This document shows, in pieces, positions 42,573-50,912 of a DNA stretch of 64,000 bases (positions are counted from its first letter, which is position 1; each line of letters starts with the position of its first letter). The notes beneath the pieces were generated by a model. The model had not been told where the DNA came from. It saw only the letters and a program-made list of their open reading frames with translations, and did no database searches. Position numbers and translations under genes: made by a program. The stretch is from Roseibium limicola (GTDB lineage Bacteria; Pseudomonadota; Alphaproteobacteria; Rhizobiales; Stappiaceae): assembly GCF_017313085.1 (NCBI RefSeq), contig NZ_JAFLNF010000001.1:744001-808000 (forward strand), read 5' to 3'.

Positions 42573-42927
42573 TGCCGGATCGCCAGCAATAAAGGCAACG
42601 GGCAGACAGGCGGCAAAAGCCGCAAGGAACACACCGGGAGGAAGAGGAGGAAACAAGGTCGAGAACGCAAACGCGCGGGCGCCGTAAACAGCCCCGCGCG
42701 TCAGCAAGATCGTCCTGAAAAACCCACTGGCAGAAGCGGCAGGTAGATCCCTGTTCATCCGACGGCCCATTGAAACACATTCGCCGATGCAACGGCTGAT
42801 GCGTGAGGGCCGCGACCGGATTCGATCGTGCTTGCTCAACTCTAACAGTGGTCTTTCAGGAAACCAACAAGTTCGGCCATCGCATCGAAGTCAGATGGTC
42901 CAGGACTGTTTCAATGGAGGAACTGAA
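42573..42927 (+). other. Gap between the LacI gene and the sugar-binding protein gene
   Basis: In 355 bp I see no supported gene. No copy of the 41422 operator motif was found. A strong ribosome site GGAGG at 42916-42920 serves the next gene. The gap could hold a promoter for the transporter or a processed 5' leader. Confidence 0.4.
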
Positions 42928-43977
42928 ATGTACCCTAAAAACAAGACATTCGTCGGCGCCCTCGCCGTCACCGCCGTCCTTTTGACGAGCGCTGCACAAG
43001 CCGCATCAGGCACAGTTGCCTTTCTGATGCCTGACCAGGCATCCACACGCTACGAAGAGCATGACTTCCCGGGCTTCAAGACCGAAATGGAAAAGCTCTG
43101 CCCCGAGTGCACTGTGATCTACCAGAACGCCGACGCTGATGTGGCCCGTCAGCAGCAGCAGTTCAACTCCGTCATCACCCAGGGCGCCAAGGTCATCGTC
43201 CTCGATCCCGTGGATTCCAGCGCCGCGGCGTCTCTCGTCGCGCTCGCTCAGAGCCAGGGGGTAAAAGTCATTGCCTATGATCGCCCGATCCCTGACAAGA
43301 CCGCCGATTTCTATGTTTCGTTTGACAATGAAGGCATCGGCAAGGCGATCGCTGAATCCCTGGTTGTCCATCTGGAAGAACAGGGTGTTTCGCCAGAAGC
43401 TGGCGGCCTGCTGCAGATCAATGGATCGCCAACCGACGCAGCCGCTGGCCTGATAAAGGACGGAATCCACGCTGGTATTGCCACAGGACAGTACAAGACC
43501 TTGGCTGAGTTCGACACGCCAGACTGGGCCCCGCCCAAGGCTCAGGAATGGGCCAGTGGTCAGTTCACACGCTTCGGGGACCAGATCATTGGCATTGTTG
43601 CTGCCAATGACGGCACTGGCGGCGGCGCAATCGCCGCCTTAAAGGCGAACGGGGTAGACCCACTTCCGCCAGTAACCGGCAATGACGCAACCATCGCAGC
43701 CTTGCAGTTGATCATTGCTGGCGATCAGTACAACACGATCTCCAAACCTTCCGAGATCGTCGCTGCAGCGGCAGCACGTGTCGCCGTTCAGTTCCTTAAC
43801 GGTGAAACTCCTGAAGCCAAGACAACGCTTTATGACACACCATCAGAGTTGTTCGTTCCTGCTGTCGTCACCCGACAGAACCTGAAAGCCGAAATCATCG
43901 ACAAGGACATTCAGACTGCGGAAACGCTTTGCACCGGCCGGTATGCGGAAGGCTGCGCGGAGCTGGGGATCCAGTAA
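42928..43977 (+). CDS. CUT2 sugar ABC transporter substrate-binding protein (ribitol cluster)
   Basis: The 349-residue periplasmic protein has a Sec signal (MYPKNKTFVGALAVTAVLLTSAAQA, cleavage near residue 25-26). It belongs to the ribose/xylose/galactose-binding type 1 fold (GTVAFLMPDQASTRYEEHDFPGFK, then KVIVLDPVDSSAAASLV). The start at 42928 follows GGAGG; the longer upstream frame is non-secretory. XylF-like features (ADADVARQQQQFNSVITQGAKVIVLDPVD) occur. With the neighbouring ribitol enzymes, a pentitol ligand such as ribitol is favoured. Confidence 0.93.
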   Translation: MYPKNKTFVGALAVTAVLLTSAAQAASGTVAFLMPDQASTRYEEHDFPGFKTEMEKLCPECTVIYQNADADVARQQQQFNSVITQGAKVIVLDPVDSSAAASLVALAQSQGVKVIAYDRPIPDKTADFYVSFDNEGIGKAIAESLVVHLEEQGVSPEAGGLLQINGSPTDAAAGLIKDGIHAGIATGQYKTLAEFDTPDWAPPKAQEWASGQFTRFGDQIIGIVAANDGTGGGAIAALKANGVDPLPPVTGNDATIAALQLIIAGDQYNTISKPSEIVAAAAARVAVQFLNGETPEAKTTLYDTPSELFVPAVVTRQNLKAEIIDKDIQTAETLCTGRYAEGCAELGIQ

Positions 43978-44050
43978 CACCGCCCGAGCTGGCCGCTCGA
44001 CCTTAGGGCCGGGCGGCTTCCCAGCAGGTACAAGCAGGAACGAGCCGGAT

Positions 44051-44863
44051 ATGACGACCGCCCCCCTTTCCCAATCCGAAGCGAAGAGCCAACCGATCTT
44101 GAGCCTTCGCGGTATTTCAAAAAACTTCGGCGCAGTTCAAGCGCTGACCGATATCGAACTGGACGTCAGCCCTGGTGAAGTTGTGGCCCTGGTGGGAGAC
44201 AACGGAGCGGGCAAATCGACGTTGATCAAGGTGCTCTCCGGCGTTCATGCGCCAACCTCCGGAACCATCCATTTTGAAAACAAACAAGTCGACATGCAGT
44301 CACCCAGCGATGCGCTCGACCTGGGCATTGCCACTGTTTTTCAAGACCTCGCCCTGTGCGAGAACCTCGATGTTGTCTCGAATATCTTTCTCGGGCAGGA
44401 GCGCAATCCATGGCATCTGGATGAGGTGTCCATGGAAGTTCGTTCCTGGGAGCTTCTAAACGAGCTGGCCGCACGCATTCCAAGTGTCAGGGAACCGATT
44501 GCTTCACTTTCCGGCGGGCAACGGCAGACCGTGGCGATTGCCCGTTCTCTTCTCCTAAATCCGAAGATCATCATGCTCGACGAGCCGACGGCAGCCCTCG
44601 GCGTCGCTCAGACAGCCGAGGTGCTGAACCTTGTCGAACGGGTTCGGGACAAGGGCCTCGGTGTCATCATGATTTCCCACAACATGGAAGACGTTCGTGC
44701 GGTTGCAGACCGAGTCATTGTTCTCCGCCTAGGCCGCAACAACGGCGTTTTCTCACCCGACTCCAGCAATGAAGAACTGGTCGGCGCCATCACCGGCGCA
44801 ACGGACAATGCCGTCACCCGTCGCGCTAGCAAGCGTGCAGCGGCAATGCAGATTCAGGGGTAA
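44051..44863 (+). CDS. CUT2 sugar ABC transporter ATP-binding protein (single-domain)
   Basis: The 270-residue ATPase is started at ATG 44051 (MTTAPLSQSE); the upstream frame crosses the binding-protein stop. It has Walker A GDNGAGKST, signature LSGGQRQT, Walker B IIMLDEPTAALG and switch His in MISHNMEDV. Unlike the usual RbsA with two ATPase domains, this one is single-domain, as in FrcA-type proteins, and should work as a homodimer. It lies between the binding protein and permease genes. Confidence 0.93.
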   Translation: MTTAPLSQSEAKSQPILSLRGISKNFGAVQALTDIELDVSPGEVVALVGDNGAGKSTLIKVLSGVHAPTSGTIHFENKQVDMQSPSDALDLGIATVFQDLALCENLDVVSNIFLGQERNPWHLDEVSMEVRSWELLNELAARIPSVREPIASLSGGQRQTVAIARSLLLNPKIIMLDEPTAALGVAQTAEVLNLVERVRDKGLGVIMISHNMEDVRAVADRVIVLRLGRNNGVFSPDSSNEELVGAITGATDNAVTRRASKRAAAMQIQG

Positions 44864-44867
44864 TGGC

Positions 44868-46133
44868 ATGCACAACGAAACCAACATGAACAGTCCCGCT
44901 CCGCAATCCGGATTACTGGATCGCAGCGACACGCGCGTAAAGCACGCCAACAACCTTGGTGACGTCATCCGCGCCTTCTTCGACCGCGTCAAGTCTGGTG
45001 ACTTGGGTTCGTCCCCTGTCATCGTTGGCCTGATCGTCATTTGGAGCGTCTTTACCTTTCTCAACCCGCTGTTTGTGACCCCAAACAACCTGGTTAACCT
45101 GCTGTTTGATTGTTCGACTGTCGGTGTCATTTCTCTTGGCGTTGTCTGCGTGCTCATGCTTGGTGAAATCGATCTGTCAGTTGGATCGATGAGTGGCGTC
45201 GGATCTGCTTTAATCGGCGTGCTTTGGGTCAACCAGGGCATGCCTCTGCCACTCGCAAACCTTGCCGCACTCAGCGTTGGCGCGGTTATCGGATCCGTTT
45301 ACGCCTTGCTGCGCACCCAACTAGGCATGCCGAGCTTCGTCTCGACGCTGGCAGGACTGCTCGCACTGCTGGGGCTGCAGCTCTACATGCTCGGTTCAAC
45401 CGGCTCCATCAACCTACCGTATGGCTCCTCGATGGTGGACTTCGGCCAGCTATTGATGATGCCTGCCTGGTTCTCGCATGCAATTGCGTTGCTGCCCGGT
45501 GCCGCCATCCTGCTGATGGGTCTTCGCACCCGTGCGCACCGCAGCGCCGCCAACCTTTCAGCTGGGTCGGTTTCCGGCCTGGTTTTGAAGGCTGTTGCAA
45601 CCACTATCGCCTTCGAAGCAGCAATCTTCTATCTGAACATCGGTCGCGGCGTGCCGTGGATGTTCGGACTGTTCGCACTGCTCGTCGTTGGCATGAACTA
45701 TGTCTTCACCCGAACCAAATGGGGCCGTTCCGTCAAGGCCGTCGGCGGCAATGCTGAAGCAGCGCGTCGCGCCGGCATCAACGTCACCTACACCTACCTC
45801 ACGTCCTTCGCGCTCTGCTCGCTGCTTGCCTCCCTTGGCGGCATCCTGTCTTCAGCCCGTCTGGCTTCCGCCAGCCAGCAGGCAGGCACCGGTGACGTCA
45901 ACCTGAATGCGATCGCGGCAGCCGTTATTGGGGGCACGAGTTTGTTCGGTGGGCGTGGATCAGCCTGGTCGGCACTTTTGGGGATCATTGTCATCCAGTC
46001 GATTTCCAACGGATTGACGCTGCTCAACATGTCGTCTTCGCTTCGCTACATGATCACCGGCTGCGTGCTGGCAATCGCTGTCATCGTCGACAGCCTTGCC
46101 CGACAGAGCCGCGTCTCGCATGGCCGCGCCTGA
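44868..46133 (+). CDS. CUT2 sugar ABC transporter permease
   Basis: The 421-residue inner-membrane permease is longer than RbsC (about 320) and resembles the XylH subgroup, with about ten to twelve hydrophobic segments. It has a polar N-terminus (about 60 residues) and [51 protein letters not shown], the family coupling motif. It starts 4 bp after the ATPase stop. The protein forms the membrane channel, probably as a homodimer. Confidence 0.93.
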   Translation: MHNETNMNSPAPQSGLLDRSDTRVKHANNLGDVIRAFFDRVKSGDLGSSPVIVGLIVIWSVFTFLNPLFVTPNNLVNLLFDCSTVGVISLGVVCVLMLGEIDLSVGSMSGVGSALIGVLWVNQGMPLPLANLAALSVGAVIGSVYALLRTQLGMPSFVSTLAGLLALLGLQLYMLGSTGSINLPYGSSMVDFGQLLMMPAWFSHAIALLPGAAILLMGLRTRAHRSAANLSAGSVSGLVLKAVATTIAFEAAIFYLNIGRGVPWMFGLFALLVVGMNYVFTRTKWGRSVKAVGGNAEAARRAGINVTYTYLTSFALCSLLASLGGILSSARLASASQQAGTGDVNLNAIAAAVIGGTSLFGGRGSAWSALLGIIVIQSISNGLTLLNMSSSLRYMITGCVLAIAVIVDSLARQSRVSHGRA

Positions 46134-46158
46134 TCCTGCCACCCTTGGGAAACCGAAC

Positions 46159-46887
46159 ATGACCGATGAACTGAACGGAAAGGTCGCAGCCATCACAGGC
46201 GCGGCTTCGGGAATTGGACTTGAATGCGCCAGGAGCCTGCTTGAAGCCGGGTGCAGAGTGGTACTAATCGACCGCGCTGAAGATCGGCTGACAACACTCT
46301 GCGAGGCACTTGGGCCGCATGCGCTCCCGTTGGTTGTAGACCTCATGGACGGGTCTGCGGTGGACGGAATGCTCGATCAGATCCTGAAAAAAACCGGGCA
46401 GCTGGATATCTTTCACGCCAATGCGGGTGCCTATGTTGGCGGGAGTATTCTTGACGGCGACCCCAACGTCTGGGACCAAGTGCTCAATCTCAACATCAAT
46501 GCGGCTTTCCGCTCAATCCATGCGGTTCTGCCGCACATGGTGGAGCGGAAGACCGGAGACATTATCGTCACGAGCTCCATCGCCGGGATCGTGCCCGTCG
46601 TCTGGGAGCCAATCTACACGGCGTCCAAATTCGCGGTTCAGGCCTTCGTCCATACGGCGCGCAGACAAATCGCCGAACATGGCATTCGTATCGGTGCGGT
46701 CTGTCCCGGCCCGGTGGTGACAGCCCTTCTTGACGACTGGCCTAAAGCCAAGATGGAAGAGGCACTCGCCAATGGCAGCCTAATGCAGCCGAAAGAAGTT
46801 TCCGACGCGGTGCTTTTCATGCTGTCACGCCCCCGCAATGTCACCATTCGCGACCTTGTCATTCTCCCCTCAACTGTGGACCTATAA
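46159..46887 (+). CDS. rbtD: Ribitol 2-dehydrogenase (SDR family)
   Basis: The 242-residue short-chain dehydrogenase oxidises ribitol to D-ribulose with NAD+. It has the cofactor motif TGAASGIG (13-20), NAG in [10 protein letters not shown] and the catalytic Ser140, Tyr153 and Lys157 ([13 protein letters not shown]). The stretches [22 protein letters not shown] and [28 protein letters not shown] are those of enterobacterial ribitol dehydrogenase as I remember it. The ATG at 46159 has GGGA 8 nt upstream; ATG 46120 overlaps the permease gene. It lies 3 bp before the D-ribulokinase gene. Confidence 0.92.
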   Translation: MTDELNGKVAAITGAASGIGLECARSLLEAGCRVVLIDRAEDRLTTLCEALGPHALPLVVDLMDGSAVDGMLDQILKKTGQLDIFHANAGAYVGGSILDGDPNVWDQVLNLNINAAFRSIHAVLPHMVERKTGDIIVTSSIAGIVPVVWEPIYTASKFAVQAFVHTARRQIAEHGIRIGAVCPGPVVTALLDDWPKAKMEEALANGSLMQPKEVSDAVLFMLSRPRNVTIRDLVILPSTVDL

Positions 46888-46890
46888 GGC

Positions 46891-48504
46891 ATGAGCAAAT
46901 ATCTGATTGGCATCGACGTGGGCACAAGAAGCGCCCGAGCCGGGGTTTTCGACGAGGCCGGCACGTTGATCTCCTCCGCCAAACGCGATATCGCCCTGAT
47001 CAATCGCGGATCCAACCTCTATGAGCAATCGTCTGGAGAAATCTGGGCAGCGGTCTGTGCGGTCACGCGAGAGTCCCTTCAAAACGCCAGCGTAGATGCC
47101 GCTTCGATTGCAGGGATTGGCATGGACGCCACGTGTTCCCTCGTGGTGATCGGTCCCGAAGGACAGCCTCTTCCAGTGGGCGATGCGGACCATCCTGAGC
47201 GCAACATCATTGTCTGGATGGACCACCGGGCACTCGATCAGGCAGCGCGTATCAACGCCACCGGGCACGAAGTTCTGCGCTATGTCGGCAACCAGATCTC
47301 CCCTGAAATGGAGACGCCCAAACTGCTTTGGCTGAAGGAAAACCAGCCAGAAGTCTTCGCCAAGGCTGAGCATTTCTTTGATTTGACCGACTTCCTGACG
47401 TGGCGGGCGACAGGCTGCCTGGATCGCTCAATCTGCACGGTGACCTGCAAATGGACCTATCTGGGCCACGAACGTCGCTGGGATGAAAGTTATTTCAAGA
47501 CAATCGGCCTGCCCGAACTCTGCAACAACCATTTTGCACGTATCGGCGAGACCGTCATCGATGCTGGAACAGCCATCGGAACCGGCCTGACAGCCGAAGC
47601 AGCAACCGACCTCGGCCTGCCCCAAGGCACGCCGGTGGCAGCAGGCCTGATTGATGCCCATGCGGGTGGCATCGGAACCGTTGGTTGGCTAGACGCGAAA
47701 AACACCGGTTCAGCCACCAGCCGCATGGCCTATGTCTTCGGCACATCCGCCTGCACGATGACTTCAACCACTGAACCAGCTTTCGTGCCGGGCGTCTGGG
47801 GTCCCTACTATTCCGCAATGATCCCCGGCCTCTGGCTCAACGAAGCTGGACAATCTGCGGCAGGCGCTGCAATCGACCACCTGGTCCACCTTCACCCGGC
47901 CGCTAACGAAGCAACTGAGAAAGCCGAGAGTGCCGGGATCGGTCTGACGCTCTGGCTCTCAAAGCAGGCGGAAAACCTGGTATCCGAGGGCGTCGACCTG
48001 GCGCAATGCGTTGGCGGCTTGCATGTAGTACCCGAGTTTCTCGGCAATCGTGCGCCTTTCGCCGACCCCCACGCCAAAGCCTTGATTGCCGGCCTCGACA
48101 TGGATACGTCCATCTCGGCGCTTATCAGACTTTACATCGCAGGAGTGTATGGCCTCGGATACGGCCTGCGACAGATCATTCTTACTCAAAGCGCGAAGGG
48201 TATCGTTCTCGATACAATCGTCGTCAGCGGGGGAGCCGCACAGAGCCCGACCGTTCGCCAGATGCTGGCCGATGCGACCAATCTCAAGATTGCCGCCCCA
48301 AGAACGACGGAACCAGTCCTTCTCGGCTCTGCAATACTTGGTGCCGTCGCCGGTAAATTGCAGCCTGATATTCAGTCCGCGATGGCCGCCATGACAGCCG
48401 CAGGCGAGACCTACTTTCCCAATGTGAACACCAAAGAGCATCATCAACAACGGTTTGATGCCTTTGAGCTTCTTCAAGCAACCGGGCGTCAACTGCGCAC
48501 CTGA
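46891..48504 (+). CDS. rbtK: FGGY-family carbohydrate kinase, probable D-ribulokinase
   Basis: The 537-residue kinase phosphorylates D-ribulose to D-ribulose 5-phosphate, which enters the pentose phosphate pathway. N-terminal ATPase-fold motif GIDVGTRSARAGVFDEAG and catalytic Asp in GLIDAHAGGIG are visible. The sugar-contact stretch WMDHRALDQA and the IVVSGGAAQSPTVRQMLAD phosphate loop are those of FGGY family kinases of the ribulokinase/ribitol group. It lies 3 bp after ribitol dehydrogenase, which fixes its probable substrate. Xylulokinase or another sugar kinase is less likely. Confidence 0.92.
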   Translation: MSKYLIGIDVGTRSARAGVFDEAGTLISSAKRDIALINRGSNLYEQSSGEIWAAVCAVTRESLQNASVDAASIAGIGMDATCSLVVIGPEGQPLPVGDADHPERNIIVWMDHRALDQAARINATGHEVLRYVGNQISPEMETPKLLWLKENQPEVFAKAEHFFDLTDFLTWRATGCLDRSICTVTCKWTYLGHERRWDESYFKTIGLPELCNNHFARIGETVIDAGTAIGTGLTAEAATDLGLPQGTPVAAGLIDAHAGGIGTVGWLDAKNTGSATSRMAYVFGTSACTMTSTTEPAFVPGVWGPYYSAMIPGLWLNEAGQSAAGAAIDHLVHLHPAANEATEKAESAGIGLTLWLSKQAENLVSEGVDLAQCVGGLHVVPEFLGNRAPFADPHAKALIAGLDMDTSISALIRLYIAGVYGLGYGLRQIILTQSAKGIVLDTIVVSGGAAQSPTVRQMLADATNLKIAAPRTTEPVLLGSAILGAVAGKLQPDIQSAMAAMTAAGETYFPNVNTKEHHQQRFDAFELLQATGRQLRT

Positions 48505-48675
48505 ATGTAAGCTAAGATTCACGGCCCATCCCAAGCATCCCCCGAAAGCCTGATGGCTTTCTCCTGGTTGGCCTTTGGTTCATCCCCCCACACCTGAACA
48601 CCGCCGAAAATTTCGACTACCTCCGCCCCCCTCTGAAATGCCTTGACGCGTCGAAGGGCCCCCGCTCATGAAAGC

Positions 48676-49671
48676 TTACCTGCGGATGCTACCGCGCCAG
48701 ACCATCTGGGAGGCGAGCGTGACGGTTTGCGGTGTGTCGTTTGGCGCTTCGGACAGATAATTGACCGCGGCCTCAGAGATGTCCTCGACCGGCTGGCGGA
48801 ATGTCGTCAGGCTGTAGCTTTCCCATGCCGCTTGCTCGATATCATCGAAGCCGATAACCGAAACGTCCTCAGGCACGCGGAGTTTAAACCGCTGACGAGC
48901 GGCATCTATGACCCCGCAGGCAATAAGGTCTGTCGCGCAAAAGATGCCATCCGGACGTTCCGGAGCGGTGAGCAGCTGCGTGCCGACATCCAGGCCTGTA
49001 CCATAGGATGTCATCCCGCTGGCTGCTTCAAGAATTGGCACCCCGGCCTTCTCAGCCATGCCACGAAAGCCTTGCCCCCTGTCTTCGAGACTTGGCGTTC
49101 CTGCCCGTGAGGATGCAAAGGCAAGGCGCTTGCAGCCAGCTGCGCTCAAAGAGGCAAAGGCCTGGCGACCTGCGGCCGCATCATCAAGACGAATGCGCAA
49201 GGTGCCTGGGCGTTCTTCGTTCCGGTTGATGAAGACAAGACGCATGCCGTTGCGCAGGCACATTTCTGCGAGGGAGGAATCCGGCATGCCCGACAAGATG
49301 ATCGCCGCCTCGGTGCGGTATGAAATCGCCTGCCGCAGGGCTTGTGCGACGCTTTCATCCGAGCGGTCCGTATTGATGAGCAAGCCGACCTTGCCGGCTG
49401 CCTGCAGCTTGTTGGAAAGCGCTGCGAGCAAGGACGAGCGGTAGGGAGTCTGGATCTCGGCCGCAATCAGTGCAACCAGCCCCGTCCGGGATGTGAGCAG
49501 GCCCCGCGCGAGGTTGTTGACCTGATAACCCAGCTTCTCGGCAGCCGCATAGACCTTCGCTCGGGTCTCCGCCGAAACGGAAGCCCCTGGCGTGAAGGCC
49601 CGTGAAACGGCTGTACGGGAAACTCCTGCCAGTTCCGCAACATCTTTTGCGCTTACTTGTTGCCTAATCAT
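48676..49671 (-). CDS. LacI-family transcriptional regulator (divergent from Afu-like genes)
   Basis: The 331-residue regulator has a helix-turn-helix at about residues 6-27 (VSAKDVAELAGVSRTAVSRAFTPG), a hinge near 50-60 and a ligand-binding core (about 62-330). The start at 49671 is favoured; the frame is open to a GTG at 49701 that would run into the operator. It is divergent from the sugar-phosphate-type transporter operon, with two matching palindromes between them, so it should control that operon and itself. The effector may be the sugar phosphate or its dephosphorylated product (inference). Confidence 0.95.
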   Translation of the reverse strand: MIRQQVSAKDVAELAGVSRTAVSRAFTPGASVSAETRAKVYAAAEKLGYQVNNLARGLLTSRTGLVALIAAEIQTPYRSSLLAALSNKLQAAGKVGLLINTDRSDESVAQALRQAISYRTEAAIILSGMPDSSLAEMCLRNGMRLVFINRNEERPGTLRIRLDDAAAGRQAFASLSAAGCKRLAFASSRAGTPSLEDRGQGFRGMAEKAGVPILEAASGMTSYGTGLDVGTQLLTAPERPDGIFCATDLIACGVIDAARQRFKLRVPEDVSVIGFDDIEQAAWESYSLTTFRQPVEDISEAAVNYLSEAPNDTPQTVTLASQMVWRGSIRR

Positions 49672-49681
49672 TCCAATACCT

Positions 49682-49695
49682 TGCAAAGGTGTGCA
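49682..49695. promoter_or_regulatory. LacI-type operator near the regulator start
   Basis: TGCAAAGGTGTGCA differs by one base from the site at 49770. It lies just upstream of the regulator start. A second 13-bp dyad TGTGCACTGCACA (49690-49702) overlaps it. Confidence 0.7.
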
Positions 49696-49738
49696 CTGCA
49701 CATTTAGCAGGAAAATAGGCTATTTTCATAACAGTTTA

Positions 49739-49744
49739 TTGACA
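49739..49744 (+). promoter_or_regulatory. Probable -35 box of the Afu-like operon
   Basis: TTGACA matches the -35 consensus; CAATCT at 49762, 17 bp later, is a weak -10. The operator at 49770 would overlap the start of transcription, giving repression. Confidence 0.4.
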
Positions 49745-49769
49745 AGAAGCGAAACGAATCTCAATCTAA

Positions 49770-49783
49770 TGCACAGGTGTGCA
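49770..49783. promoter_or_regulatory. LacI-type operator in front of the Afu-like binding-protein gene
   Basis: TGCACAGGTGTGCA has perfect TGCACA/TGTGCA arms around GG. It lies 40 bp upstream of the ATG at 49824. The near-copy at 49682 is 88 bp away centre to centre, so a DNA loop between two sites is possible. Confidence 0.8.
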
Positions 49784-49823
49784 ATTCACCTGTCCCTGGT
49801 TTCAGGGAATATGGGAGGAAATC

Positions 49824-50846
49824 ATGAAACTTTTCAAATGCGCTCTTTTGGGCGGCGCGATGCTATTGCCCAGCGCTGCGTTTGCCGACGAATTGAACCT
49901 GATCTGCTCGGCCGATGTGGTGATCTGCGAGAAGCTGGTCAGCGAGTTTGAAGCCAGCCATTCCGACATTGACGTCAACATGGTTCGTCTCTCCTCCGGG
50001 GAGGCCTTTGCCAAGGTTCGGGCGGAAGCCCGCAACCCGCAGACAGATCTATGGTGGGGCGGTACGGGAGATCCGCATCTTCAGGCCGGTCAGGATGGCC
50101 TAAGCGCTGAATACAAATCACCGATGCTGGACGAGCTGCAGGATTGGGCCAAGGGCCAGGCCGAGGTTTCGAATTATCACACCGTTGGTGTTTATTCCGG
50201 CGCGCTCGGCTGGGGCTACAACATCGATCTGTTCAAGGAAAAAGGCATCGAAGCCCCCAAGTGCTGGGCTGACCTGCTGGATCCGGCTCTCAAGGGCGAA
50301 ATCCAGATCGCCGACCCCAACTCTTCCGGCACCGCCTACACCACGCTGGCCACATTGGTTCAGCTGATGGGCGAGGATGAAGCCTTCGACTTCCTCAAGA
50401 AGATGCACGCCAACGTCTCGCAATACACCAAGTCCGGCAGCGCGCCGGTCAAGGCTGCTGCACGCGGCGAAACCGGGCTGGGCATCGTCTTCCAGCATGA
50501 CGCGGTTGCTCAGGCCGTCGCCGGCTTCCCCGTCGGCGTTGTCGCACCGTGCGAAGGAACCGGCTACGAAATCGGCTCCATGTCGCTGATCGAGGGCGCA
50601 CAGAACCCTGAAGCCGCCAAGACCTTCTATGACTGGGTGCTGACGGCAGAGGTGCAGAACATGATGCCGGACGCAGGCTCGTTCCAGATCCCCTCCAATG
50701 CCTCGGCAACTCCGCCGAAGGAAGCACCGGACCTGTCGACGATCAAGCTGATTGACTACGACTTTGCCGAATACGGCAGTGCCGAACGGCGCAAGGCGCT
50801 TCTGTCGCGCTGGGATGACGAAGTCGGCTCGATGCCACTTCAGTAA
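49824..50846 (+). CDS. Afu-like ABC transporter substrate-binding protein
   Basis: The 340-residue periplasmic protein has a Sec signal (MKLFKCALLGGAMLLPSAAFA, cleavage near residue 21). The mature part begins DELNLICSADVVICEKLV and belongs to the ferric-ion/AfuA fold (type 2 binding proteins). RNPQTDLWWGGTGDPHLQAGQDGL is shared with AfuA-type proteins. AfuA members were shown to bind sugar phosphates (hexose and heptulose phosphates), not iron. The LacI-type regulator and phosphatase beside it agree with that. The start follows GGGAGG. A hairpin separates it from the permease gene. Confidence 0.92.
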   Translation: MKLFKCALLGGAMLLPSAAFADELNLICSADVVICEKLVSEFEASHSDIDVNMVRLSSGEAFAKVRAEARNPQTDLWWGGTGDPHLQAGQDGLSAEYKSPMLDELQDWAKGQAEVSNYHTVGVYSGALGWGYNIDLFKEKGIEAPKCWADLLDPALKGEIQIADPNSSGTAYTTLATLVQLMGEDEAFDFLKKMHANVSQYTKSGSAPVKAAARGETGLGIVFQHDAVAQAVAGFPVGVVAPCEGTGYEIGSMSLIEGAQNPEAAKTFYDWVLTAEVQNMMPDAGSFQIPSNASATPPKEAPDLSTIKLIDYDFAEYGSAERRKALLSRWDDEVGSMPLQ

Positions 50847-50856
50847 TGATGCTCGC

Positions 50857-50884
50857 GGCGGACGGCCTTCGGGCCGCCCGTCCC
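50857..50884 (+). other. Hairpin between binding-protein and permease genes
   Basis: GGCC-TTCG-GGCC extends outward with one mismatch in the stem and has no T run. Such elements between the binding protein and its permease often stabilise the upstream mRNA and raise the binding-protein level. That function is inference. Confidence 0.4.
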
Positions 50885-50912
50885 TGCCTTTCCTTTCCCA
50901 TCGGACAGACAC

